Assembly (NCBI RefSeq): GCF_003260265.1
Contig: NZ_QITQ01000001.1
Location: 1 to 64,000 of the forward strand
From: Roseovarius amoyensis
GTDB taxonomy: Bacteria; Pseudomonadota; Alphaproteobacteria; Rhodobacterales; Rhodobacteraceae
Length of the DNA stretch: 64,000 nucleotides
Reading direction: 5' to 3'
This document shows positions 46,443 through 54,273 of this stretch, in pieces; position 1 is the first letter of the stretch; the number at the start of each line of letters is the position of its first letter. Below the pieces are notes generated by a model. It saw only the letters and a list, made by a program, of their open reading frames with translations. It made no database searches and was not told the origin of the DNA. The position numbers and the translations under genes were made by a program.

Positions 46443-46460
46443 TGTGCGGGATTTCACACA
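46443..46460. promoter_or_regulatory. Putative DctD site 2
   Basis: TGTGCGGGATTTCACACA, a less perfect copy of the 46410-46427 core (TGTGCGAAATTCCGCACA) 33 bases away. Tandem sites one strong and one weaker are usual for DctD. No clear -24/-12 promoter was seen between these sites and dctP. Confidence 0.45.
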
Positions 46461-46462
46461 AA

Positions 46463-47692
46463 TCAGCGGCGATAATCCTCTGGCCGAATCCCGTAGCGCG
46501 CCAGTTTGTCGTAAAACGTCTTGCGCGGCAGCTTGAGCGCCTTTGCAGCGGCCGAGGCATGGCCGTTCTGTCGCGACAGCGCCGCGATCAGCAACGAGCG
46601 TTCGACCCGCGCCATCTGGTCGGCCAGGCCCAGGTCGGCCCCCGCCATCGCCTCGTCCGGCATGCCCAGCACGAACCGCATCGCCGCCGACATCAGCGAC
46701 CGGGCATTGCCCGGCCAGTCACGCGCCATCAGCCGCGCCATGTGGTCGGTCGTCACCTCGGGCGCCGGCAGCCCGGCCTGTTCGGCGGCCTGGGCGACGT
46801 AACGCGTGAAAAGCACCGGGATGTCCTCTGGCCGCTCGGCCAGGGACGGGATGCGCACCGGCGTCACATCAAGGCGCCAGTAAAGCTCGGCGTTGAAGCG
46901 CCCCTCCGCGACCTCGGCCCCCAGGTCAGCGGTGGACCCCGCGATCAGCCGCGCGCGCGCGCCCCCTTCCAGCCGGTCGAGCAGGGCATATTGCGCATTC
47001 GCCGCCAACGCGTGCACGTCATCCAGAAAAAGCGTGCCACCCGCCGCCGCATCAAAGGCATCGTCCAGCGCGCCCGCCTCAAGCCCGGCGGCATGGCGTT
47101 TCACGAATGGGCCGGCGGCGGCTGGCGACATCAGGTGGACAACCTCTGCCACCTTGGACACACCGGCACCGGGCGGGCCGGTGACCAGCACCTCGACATC
47201 CATGCCCGCCACCGCCCGTATCCGCGCGCGCAACGCCTCTGCCGGGGCCGAATTGCCGTGGATCAGCCGCGACGCCGGGTCGCCCGCCTCGAGCCGGGCC
47301 TTGAGGCGGCGGTTTTCCAGCACCAGCCGGCGATTGGTCAGCGCCCTTTGCAGCACCGCCACCAAATCGTCAGGCGCGCAGGGCTTTTCCAGGAAATCGA
47401 ATGCCCCCTGCCCCATCGCCTCGACCGCCATCGGGATGTCGCCCTCGCCCGTCAGCAGGATCACCGGCAGGTCTGGGTCGATGCCCATGGTGTATTTTAG
47501 CAGGTAGAAACCGTCGCGCCCCGGCATGCGGATGTCAGACAGGATCACGCCGGGAAAATCGGGGGTGATCTGGTCCTTGGCGGCCACGAACGACCCTACG
47601 GCGCGAGCGTTGAGTTCGGCCAGTTCCAGCGACTGCACCAGCGCCTCGCGCACGGCGGCGTCATCATCGACGATCAGCACGTCCACGCTCAT
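46463..47692 (-). CDS. dctD: DctD-like response regulator with degenerate AAA+ domain
   Basis: 409 aa. The N-terminal receiver has the acidic pocket (VDDDAA) and phosphoacceptor D53 in LSDIRMPGRDG. A central AAA+ domain (about 140-340) follows, but Walker A reads TGPPGAGVSK, so V178 sits at the invariant lysine, and the expected GAFTGA loop between about residues 200 and 218 is absent; Walker B is TLFLDDVHAL. The C-terminal Fis-type helix-turn-helix (LPRKTFYDKLARYGI) is intact. It likely binds DNA but probably cannot drive sigma-54 polymerase. Overlaps dctB by four bases. Confidence 0.88.
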   Translation of the reverse strand: MSVDVLIVDDDAAVREALVQSLELAELNARAVGSFVAAKDQITPDFPGVILSDIRMPGRDGFYLLKYTMGIDPDLPVILLTGEGDIPMAVEAMGQGAFDFLEKPCAPDDLVAVLQRALTNRRLVLENRRLKARLEAGDPASRLIHGNSAPAEALRARIRAVAGMDVEVLVTGPPGAGVSKVAEVVHLMSPAAAGPFVKRHAAGLEAGALDDAFDAAAGGTLFLDDVHALAANAQYALLDRLEGGARARLIAGSTADLGAEVAEGRFNAELYWRLDVTPVRIPSLAERPEDIPVLFTRYVAQAAEQAGLPAPEVTTDHMARLMARDWPGNARSLMSAAMRFVLGMPDEAMAGADLGLADQMARVERSLLIAALSRQNGHASAAAKALKLPRKTFYDKLARYGIRPEDYRR

Positions 47693-49434
47693 GCCGCCGC
47701 CTCTTCCGACCAGGGTTCCAGCTCGACCGTCATCACCGCGCCGCCGCCGGGCGCGTTGGCGCCGCGGATGTTGCCGCCAAAGCTTTGCACCAGCCCGTAA
47801 GAGATCGACAGGCCCAGCCCCATCCCGTCTTCACCACCGGTTTCCTTGGTCGAATAGAACGGGTCGAACATGCGATCGGGCTCGGCGATGCCGGGGCCGG
47901 TGTCACGCACCGTCACCATCAGGGACGGAGCGGTTTCGATGTTAATTTCAATACGTTTTTTGTCACTTCCTGCCATCGCGTCAGTGGCGTTGTTGATCAG
48001 GTTGACAAACACCTGCCCCAGCCGCACCTCGCCACCCAGAACGTGGACGGGATGCGCCGGGCGGCGCCAGTCGACCGTCACGCCGGCCTGCCGGAGCCGC
48101 GGCTCGGTCAGTTCGACGGCGGTGTCGATCACCTGCACGAGGTCAACCCGTCCCATCGGTTCGCTTTCATTGCGGGCAAAGGCGCGCAGGTTGCGGATGA
48201 TCCGCGCCGCCCGCGCCGCAAGGTCCGAGATGCGCTTGAAATTCGCACCGGCCGCCTGCGGGCGACCCTTGTCCAGAAACGCCGCGCCGTTGTCGGCGAA
48301 TTGCCGGATCGCCATCAGCGGCTGGTTCAATTCGTGGCTGATCCCGGCACTCATCTCCCCCAACGCCGACAGCTTGCCGGCCTGCACCAGGTCATCCTGC
48401 GCGCGCTTGAGCGCGGCCTCGGCCTCTTGCCGCTCGGCCACCTCGCGGCGCAGCGCGACGTTGGCGGCCGACAGTTCCGCCGTGCGCGCAGCGACGCGGG
48501 TTTCCAGTTCGGCATTGGCGCGCGCCAGCGTGCGCCGCCGTTCGGCCAGCAGCAGCAGCACCGCCCCGAAGCCCAGGCAGATGGCCGAGAACACCGCCGC
48601 CTGCAGCCAGGCGACCCGCCGCGCCGGGCTGGTATCCAGCAGCGCATGCCCCGTCATCCCGACCACCGGCAGATCACGCGCCAGGTGCAGCGCCGCACCG
48701 GGCAGGTAGCCGCCCCAGTTCATCCGCCAGACTTCGAATTCGCCATAACGCGCGGCGCGAAACCGGGGCGCGGGCCCGGCCGGGGGCACCAGCACGGCCC
48801 CGTCGGCCCCGCGCTGCCAGCCCAGTATCTCGGCCCGGTTGGACAGGAATACGCGCTGTTCGTCGTCGGTAAAAAAGACCGCGGGATGCCCGCCGATCCA
48901 GTCCCATTCGACCTCGGCGATATCGACCAGGACGATCACCGCCCCGCGCACCCCCTCAGGGCCGAACGCCGGGGCGGCATAGGCAAAGACGCGCCGCCCG
49001 TCCGGGCCGAGGCGGCCATAGAACCTGCCCAGCGCGCCGTTCATGGCGCGGCGGAAGTACCGGCTGCCGGCGGGGTCGAGGCTGACATCGCCTGCGCGCG
49101 CACGCACCTCGCCCTGCGCATCGGTATAGAGCAGCGCCAGCGCCCCGCTGCGGTCGGCGGCGGCAAGCAGCGCCTCGTCGGCGCGCGCGCCGGCGTTACC
49201 CGCCCCGGCCCCGGCAAAGGCCGGATGAGCCGCCAGCAACACCGCCAGTTCGCGGAAACGGCGCAGCTCGCCCGTCAGCCGGTCAGAGGCCAGCGCCAGG
49301 TTGGCCCGCCCCTGCCGGTCAAGCTGTTCCAGCCCCTGCAGCCAGGCATAGCGCCAGATGCCGCCCGCACTGGCCGCCACGGCCAGCAGGAACAGCGCGA
49401 TCAACAGCCAGCGAGTGCGGATCATCCCCCTCAT
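47689..49434 (-). CDS. dctB: C4-dicarboxylate sensor histidine kinase
   Basis: 581 aa. Two membrane segments (LIALFLLAVAASAGGIWRYA and AAVFSAICLGFGAVLLLL) bracket a periplasmic sensor of about 240 residues. A coiled-coil follows (ARTAELSAANVALRREVAE), then the dimerisation His in MSAGISHELNQPLMAIRQF, N-box FVNLINNATDAMAGS, G boxes VRDTGPGI and GGEDGMGLGLSIS. The sensor of DctBD systems binds external C4-dicarboxylate. ATG at 49434; a second in-frame ATG at 49425 is possible. Confidence 0.92.
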   Translation of the reverse strand: MRGMIRTRWLLIALFLLAVAASAGGIWRYAWLQGLEQLDRQGRANLALASDRLTGELRRFRELAVLLAAHPAFAGAGAGNAGARADEALLAAADRSGALALLYTDAQGEVRARAGDVSLDPAGSRYFRRAMNGALGRFYGRLGPDGRRVFAYAAPAFGPEGVRGAVIVLVDIAEVEWDWIGGHPAVFFTDDEQRVFLSNRAEILGWQRGADGAVLVPPAGPAPRFRAARYGEFEVWRMNWGGYLPGAALHLARDLPVVGMTGHALLDTSPARRVAWLQAAVFSAICLGFGAVLLLLAERRRTLARANAELETRVAARTAELSAANVALRREVAERQEAEAALKRAQDDLVQAGKLSALGEMSAGISHELNQPLMAIRQFADNGAAFLDKGRPQAAGANFKRISDLAARAARIIRNLRAFARNESEPMGRVDLVQVIDTAVELTEPRLRQAGVTVDWRRPAHPVHVLGGEVRLGQVFVNLINNATDAMAGSDKKRIEINIETAPSLMVTVRDTGPGIAEPDRMFDPFYSTKETGGEDGMGLGLSISYGLVQSFGGNIRGANAPGGGAVMTVELEPWSEEAAA

Positions 49435-49564
49435 GGCGCCAATCTAGTGCATCGCCCGTTCGGTCCGCAACGGCGCGATGTGCCGCTGCAACCCGGAGTA
49501 TGCGCCCGTAGGCCGGGCTTCAGCCCGGCCTACATATGGCATACCACAAACCGATGAATCCGCC

Positions 49565-50611
49565 TCAGCCCCGCGCCGCCGCCACTGCCTGCGCCAATGG
49601 TGCGGCATCGAAGCGCACCGGGTCGGTCACCGGCAGGCCCGTCTCGGCGGCAGTCGCCGCGATCTCGGCCCTGGCATCGTCCTCGTCCAGGTCGCGGGTG
49701 TTGAGCGCGACCCCCACCACCCGCGCAGGCGTCAGCGCACCGGCGGCAGCCGCCACCGCCTCGTTCAGCGCGATCACCTCGCGCAGCGGCGGAATGCGAA
49801 CCTCGACCTCGGAGGCATCCAGCCGCGTCATCCGCGCCCGGTGGCACAGCACCAGCGCGTTGGCGCAACTGCCGCGCATCAGCGGCAGCGTCGCCGTGCT
49901 GCCCGGATGCAGGAGCGAGCCCTGCCCCTCGATGATCAGCACCTCGTGATTGGCATGTTCCAACACCATGCGTTCGACCGCCCCGGCGGCGTGATCGACC
50001 CGAAAGGCATCCAGCGGAATGCCCGCGCCGGTAATGGCGATACCGCTCTGCCCGGTGGCCAGGAACCGCGCATCATGCCCGGCCTTTACCAGCGACCGGC
50101 AGATTTCCAGCCCGGCGGTTTTCTTGCCCACCGCCATGTCGGTGCCCACCATAAGCGCGCGGATATTGGGCAGGGCGGCGGCGCGGGCCATGGCGATGGG
50201 CGGCATCGCATCGACCGGTGTGCGGATGTCCCATATCCACTGCCCCGGCGCCAGCCGGTCGCCCAGCACGTCGTTCAGCCGGTCATGCAGCCCGTTGACG
50301 ATGGACAGCCCCGCCCCCAGCGCCTGTTCCAGCACCGTCATCCATTCCGGCGACACCCGCCCGCCCGATGGCGTGGTGCCCAGCACCAGCACCTCGGCCC
50401 CCAGCGCGATAGCCTCGTCCAGCGTGGCGACGACGGGAATGTCGCTGTCGATCTTGCACAGATCGCGCAGCGACCGGCCGGCGGCGTGGCTGTCGATCAC
50501 GCAGGCAACGGGGTTGCACCCGTAGCGGATGATCCCCTCGGCCATCTTGGCGTTGATAAGGCCCAGCGTCCCCTCGGCGAAAAGCGCGATCTTTCGGTTC
50601 GGATCAAGCAT
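49565..50611 (-). CDS. dgcN: DUF1611 family protein, DgcN-like D-glutamate N-acetyltransferase
   Basis: 348 aa. The DUF1611 domain has a P-loop-type NTPase region, MVGTDMAVGKKTAGLEICRS near 165, and LIIEGQGSLLHPGSTATLPL. In marine bacteria DgcN was reported to acetylate D-glutamate for its breakdown; this knowledge is from the family and not shown here. Its start overlaps the dgcA stop by eight bases. Last gene of a tight cluster with dgcA and a deacetylase-like gene. Confidence 0.78.
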   Translation of the reverse strand: MLDPNRKIALFAEGTLGLINAKMAEGIIRYGCNPVACVIDSHAAGRSLRDLCKIDSDIPVVATLDEAIALGAEVLVLGTTPSGGRVSPEWMTVLEQALGAGLSIVNGLHDRLNDVLGDRLAPGQWIWDIRTPVDAMPPIAMARAAALPNIRALMVGTDMAVGKKTAGLEICRSLVKAGHDARFLATGQSGIAITGAGIPLDAFRVDHAAGAVERMVLEHANHEVLIIEGQGSLLHPGSTATLPLMRGSCANALVLCHRARMTRLDASEVEVRIPPLREVIALNEAVAAAAGALTPARVVGVALNTRDLDEDDARAEIAATAAETGLPVTDPVRFDAAPLAQAVAAARG

Positions 50612-51644
50612 CGCGCAGCGCGCCTCCGTGGCCGGGCCGGTCCTGCGGCAGGGTAACGCCCTCTTCGAACGGCGCGCCGGTGGCGGGATCGGGGTCGAGG
50701 TTGAGGTGGGAATCAAGGTCGATATGGTCAAACAGCGCCCCCAATGATGCCCCGGCGGCAATCGAGACAGAGCTTTCCCCCATGCAGCCGATCATGGTCT
50801 TGAGCCCATGCGCCCGCACGGTGGCGACGATCCTCAGCGCCTCGGTGATGCCGCCGCATTTCATCAGCTTGAGGTTCACACCATCGACCCGGTCGGCGAA
50901 ACCGGGAATGTCCGATGACATCCGGCAGCTTTCATCGACAAAGATCGGCAGCGGACGGTCGCGAAATAGCGCGGGCAGATCGTCCTCTGCCCCGCGCACC
51001 AAGGGTTGTTCGACATATTCGGCGCGCCGTTCCGCCAGCCAGTGCATCATCTCGCGCGCGCCCTCGGGCGACCAGCCGCCATTGGCATCGACCCGCAGCG
51101 CCACGTCCCTGTCGCCCGCCGCCTGCAGAACGGCGGAATACATCGCCTTGTCGGCCTCGATCCCCTCTGGCGAGCCAAGCTTGATCTTCAGCGCCTTTGC
51201 CCCGCGTTGCAGCAGCATCGGCACCCGGTCCAGTACCACCTGTGGCGGGTTGATGCCCACGGTCAGCGAGCTGGGCACCCCCCGCCGCGCCAACCCCAGC
51301 AGGCGGTAAAGCGGCATGCCCGCGCGTTTCGCCTTGAGATCCCACAGCGCCATGTCCAGCCCGGCCAACGCGCAGGGCGCAACCCCTGCCGCATGCGCGC
51401 GCTGCCAGGTGTCGTGGATCGCGTCCGTATCCACGCCCCCGGCGCAGAACTGCGTCAGCATCGCCTCGGCCTCGGCCGCGCTGGCCGCGCCCTCGGTGGC
51501 GCCCGGCGCGACCTCTCCCCACCCGGTCAGGCCATCCTCGGTGACGCTGATGAACAGGGCCTCGGCCCCCTCGATCACGCCTCTGCTGATCGCCAGCGGA
51601 AACCGCTTTTTCATGTAGATCGTGCGAAACCCGATTTCAGCCAT
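50604..51644 (-). CDS. dgcA: Enolase-superfamily epimerase, DgcA-like N-acetyl-D-glutamate racemase
   Basis: 346 aa of the dipeptide epimerase/mandelate racemase type. Catalytic Lys in ALKIKLGS near 160, then metal ligands in LRVDANGGWSPEGA, VEQPLVRG and FVDESCRM, and a second Lys in VNLKLMKCGG. The family interconverts L-Ala-D/L-Glu or, next to DgcN, N-acetyl-D- and L-glutamate. Starts one base after the amidohydrolase-like gene ends. Confidence 0.82.
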   Translation of the reverse strand: MAEIGFRTIYMKKRFPLAISRGVIEGAEALFISVTEDGLTGWGEVAPGATEGAASAAEAEAMLTQFCAGGVDTDAIHDTWQRAHAAGVAPCALAGLDMALWDLKAKRAGMPLYRLLGLARRGVPSSLTVGINPPQVVLDRVPMLLQRGAKALKIKLGSPEGIEADKAMYSAVLQAAGDRDVALRVDANGGWSPEGAREMMHWLAERRAEYVEQPLVRGAEDDLPALFRDRPLPIFVDESCRMSSDIPGFADRVDGVNLKLMKCGGITEALRIVATVRAHGLKTMIGCMGESSVSIAAGASLGALFDHIDLDSHLNLDPDPATGAPFEEGVTLPQDRPGHGGALRDA

Positions 51645-51645
51645 G

Positions 51646-52671
51646 TCAGCCCCCTTGCCCGATGCCTGTCAGAAATGCCCTCAGATTGGCGCCCAGCGCC
51701 TTGGATACATAGCCACCTTCCTGAACACACAGCACCGGCAGCCCGGTTCGCGCGATGGCGGCGCCGATCCGTGTAAAGCCCCCGGTCGTGACCGCGAGGC
51801 CCTTGAACGGGTCGTCGACATGGGCGTCCAGACCCAGCGCGACGACGATGACATCCGCGCCAAAGGCGGCGATCTGATCAAGCGCGCGATCGAGCATGCG
51901 CAGGTATTCATCATCACCGGTGCCGCGCGGCAAGGGCAGGTTCAGGTTCGCCCCCAGCCCCGCACCGGTGCCGCGTTCCTGCGCGTGCCCCCAGAAGAAC
52001 GGATAGAACCGCGCCGGGTCGGCATGGATCGACACCGTCAGCACATCGCCACGGGCATAGAACATGCCTTGCGTGCCGTTGCCGTGATGCACATCCACAT
52101 CCAGGATCGCCGGGCGCAGCCCCTGCACGCGCAGCCGTTCGGCCGCGATGCCGGAGTTGTTGAGAAAACAAAACCCCCCGGCGAGATCGGCAAAGGCATG
52201 ATGCCCCGGCGGGCGGCACAGCGCATATGCCGCACGCGCCCCCGCCGCCAGCGCACCCGCCCCCGCCACCGCAGTCTGCGCCGACCAATAGGCGGCCTCC
52301 CATGTCGCGGCCGAAATCGGACAGGCGGTATCGGCCTGGTGATAGCCGGCCTGCCCGATGGCGGATTTGGGATAGCTGTCGGTGCGGCTGGCGGGATGCA
52401 CGTTCGGGATCACCTCGTCCGATGCCCCCTCGATCCGCAGCCAGCGGGTGTGGATGGTTCGCAGGAAGGCCAGGTATTCGGCCGTGTGCAGCGCCGCGAT
52501 GGGGCCCATCCCGGCATCGGACGGCGCGGCGAATTCATAGCCCGCCGCCTCGGCCCCCGCACGCAGGATGCCGACCCGCGCGGGCACCTCGGGGTTGGGC
52601 AGGCGCGTGCCGTTGGCCATGAAATGCTTTGGGTCATGGGCGCGCTGGCGCTCGTCGAGAAAGGCTTTCAT
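51646..52671 (-). CDS. Histone-deacetylase-fold amidohydrolase (acetylpolyamine amidohydrolase type)
   Basis: 341 aa, the length of acetylpolyamine amidohydrolase. Zn and catalytic residues sit in CRPPGHHAFADLAGGFCFLN (His pair), ILDVDVHHGNGTQGMFYA (Asp-His metal ligands) and VALGLDAHVDDPFKGLAV (third ligand Asp). It hydrolyses an acetyl or acyl amide. The position suggests a small acetylated amine or amino acid as substrate. Overlaps the GNAT gene by four bases. Confidence 0.87.
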   Translation of the reverse strand: MKAFLDERQRAHDPKHFMANGTRLPNPEVPARVGILRAGAEAAGYEFAAPSDAGMGPIAALHTAEYLAFLRTIHTRWLRIEGASDEVIPNVHPASRTDSYPKSAIGQAGYHQADTACPISAATWEAAYWSAQTAVAGAGALAAGARAAYALCRPPGHHAFADLAGGFCFLNNSGIAAERLRVQGLRPAILDVDVHHGNGTQGMFYARGDVLTVSIHADPARFYPFFWGHAQERGTGAGLGANLNLPLPRGTGDDEYLRMLDRALDQIAAFGADVIVVALGLDAHVDDPFKGLAVTTGGFTRIGAAIARTGLPVLCVQEGGYVSKALGANLRAFLTGIGQGG

Positions 52672-53159
52672 CCCGGGTCTCCGATAAGGGTGTCAAAGGC
52701 GGGCGAGGCAAGCAGGCAGGCGCGCTCGCGCCCGGCCAGACGAAAGCCGAGGCGGTCGTAGAAGTTCAGCGCGCGGGCATTGTCGGTATAGACCGCCAGC
52801 TTGAGAAACCGCGCCCGCCAGCGGCGCGCGCCCAGCATTGCCGCCTCGCGCAGCAGGGACTGCCCCAGCTTGCGGCGGCGAAACGCCTCAGCCACCCACA
52901 GGTCGGACACATAGACCCCGGCGGCCCCCTGCATGGTCGAAAAGATCGGCGAGACGAGCGCCGCACCCGCCACCTCGGCCCCGGCACGCGCCAAGAGGCC
53001 ATGACAGGCGGGATCGGGGCCCAGGCAGGCGCGCGCGATGTCGTCTGCCGTCGCGCGGTGGGTGTCGCCGAGGTCCGACGACAGCGCCGTCAGCGCCACC
53101 GCCAGCGCGTTCATGTCGGCCGGGCCAGCCGGGGCAATGACAATCTCAGAAACCGACAT
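52668..53159 (-). CDS. GNAT family N-acetyltransferase
   Basis: 163 aa. The GNAT acetyl-CoA loop is VAEAFRRRKLGQSLLREAAM (motif A, Q/RxxGxG-like) and the C-terminal motif B is AVYTDNARALNFYDRLGFRL. Substrate unknown; by position it may acetylate an amine intermediate in the same pathway as the amidohydrolase. It overlaps the BKACE gene by 14 bases and the amidohydrolase gene by four, so the genes are translationally coupled. Confidence 0.85.
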   Translation of the reverse strand: MSVSEIVIAPAGPADMNALAVALTALSSDLGDTHRATADDIARACLGPDPACHGLLARAGAEVAGAALVSPIFSTMQGAAGVYVSDLWVAEAFRRRKLGQSLLREAAMLGARRWRARFLKLAVYTDNARALNFYDRLGFRLAGRERACLLASPAFDTLIGDPG

Positions 53160-54072
53160 CCGCCGCCCCCTTCAGCCCCAGCATCTCGCGCGCCTCGTCC
53201 GGGGTCGCCACCTGCCGGCCCTGTGCCTCGACCAGCGCGCGCACCTTTTCCACCTGCTGGGCGTTCGAGACCGCCAGCACGCCGCGGTCGATGTAAAGGC
53301 TGTCCTCCAGCCCCACCCGCACATGCCCGCCCATTCCGGCGGCCATCTCGGCAAATGGCATCTGTGCCCGACCGGCCGCAAGGGCCGAAAACATGTAATC
53401 GTTACCGAAATAGCTGTCTGCGAGGTGCTTCATGTGGCGCAGGTTCTCCGGCTCGGCGGCCATGCCGCCCAGCACGCCGAACACGAACTGGACAAAGAAG
53501 GGAGGGCGGACCTGCCCCGATTGCACGAAATGGCGCAGCATCGCCAGGTGGCCCATGTCGTAGCACTCGAATTCAAAGCGCGCGCCGCGCACCTCGCCCA
53601 TCTCGTGCAGGATGTGCGTGATATCGCGCGGGGTGTTCTTGAACACCAGATCGTCGGTGCCCTCGAGAAACGGCTTTTCCCAGTCAAAGCGCCAGTCGCG
53701 CTCGCGCGCGGCCAGCGGGTAGAGCGCGAAATTCATGCTGCCCATGTTGAGCGAACACATCTCCGGCCGCGCGGCCAGCGCGCCTGCCAGGCGTTCCTCC
53801 AGCGGCATCACCGCGCTGCCGCCGGTAGAAATGTTGATCACCGCGTCGCAGCGCCGCGCGATACCGGGCAGGAAGCCCATGAAATGCTCCACCCGTGCCG
53901 ATGGCCGCCCGTTCTGCGGATCGCGGGCATGCAGATGCAGGATTGCCGCGCCGGCCTCGGCCGCCGCCACCGCCTGATCCTCGATATCCCTTGCTGCGAA
54001 CGGCAGGTGCCGCGACAGGCTCGGCGTGTGGATCGAGCCGGTGACAGCGCAGGTGATGATGACCCTGGACAT
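53146..54072 (-). CDS. BKACE family beta-keto acid cleavage enzyme, copy 1
   Basis: 308 aa (DUF849). Zn residues in GAAILHLHARDPQNGRPS near residue 45; MCSLNMGSMNFALYPLA and GGHVRVGLEDSLYIDRG are family marks. It cleaves a beta-keto acid with acetyl-CoA to acetoacetate and an acyl-CoA. Different in sequence from copy 2 at 35997-36827, so probably a different substrate. It would act on the keto acid made by the nearby class III aminotransferase. Confidence 0.87.
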   Translation of the reverse strand: MSRVIITCAVTGSIHTPSLSRHLPFAARDIEDQAVAAAEAGAAILHLHARDPQNGRPSARVEHFMGFLPGIARRCDAVINISTGGSAVMPLEERLAGALAARPEMCSLNMGSMNFALYPLAARERDWRFDWEKPFLEGTDDLVFKNTPRDITHILHEMGEVRGARFEFECYDMGHLAMLRHFVQSGQVRPPFFVQFVFGVLGGMAAEPENLRHMKHLADSYFGNDYMFSALAAGRAQMPFAEMAAGMGGHVRVGLEDSLYIDRGVLAVSNAQQVEKVRALVEAQGRQVATPDEAREMLGLKGAADVGF

Positions 54073-54135
54073 CAGGCCCGGCCCCCGCGCGACACGGGGG
54101 CGCTGCCCCCGCCGCGCGCTGCGCGCGCGCCTCCC

Positions 54136-54202
54136 CCGGGATATTTGCGAAACAGAAGAAGGGGGGCGCGGCCCTGCCTGCTTCTTCTGTTTGAAAATAT
54201 CC
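54136..54202. repeat. Dispersed inverted repeat between aminotransferase and BKACE genes
   Basis: Arms at 54136-54159 and 54179-54202 are close inverted copies (core CTTCTTCTGTTT and ATATCCC) with a 19-base loop. The same family as the repeats at 15002-15024 and 19664-19730. Being inside an operon-like cluster, it may reduce readthrough or shape mRNA. Confidence 0.7.
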
Positions 54203-54273
54203 CCGCCGGAGGCGACCGGCGGCTGATGTCAGCGCCGTGGTGCGGGCATGGGTGGCAACGGATGGGGTGCATG

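Noticed and set aside
47785..49557. 590-aa plus-strand frame opposite dctB
   Set aside because: Antisense of a histidine kinase with H, N and G boxes; composition is typical of a shadow frame.
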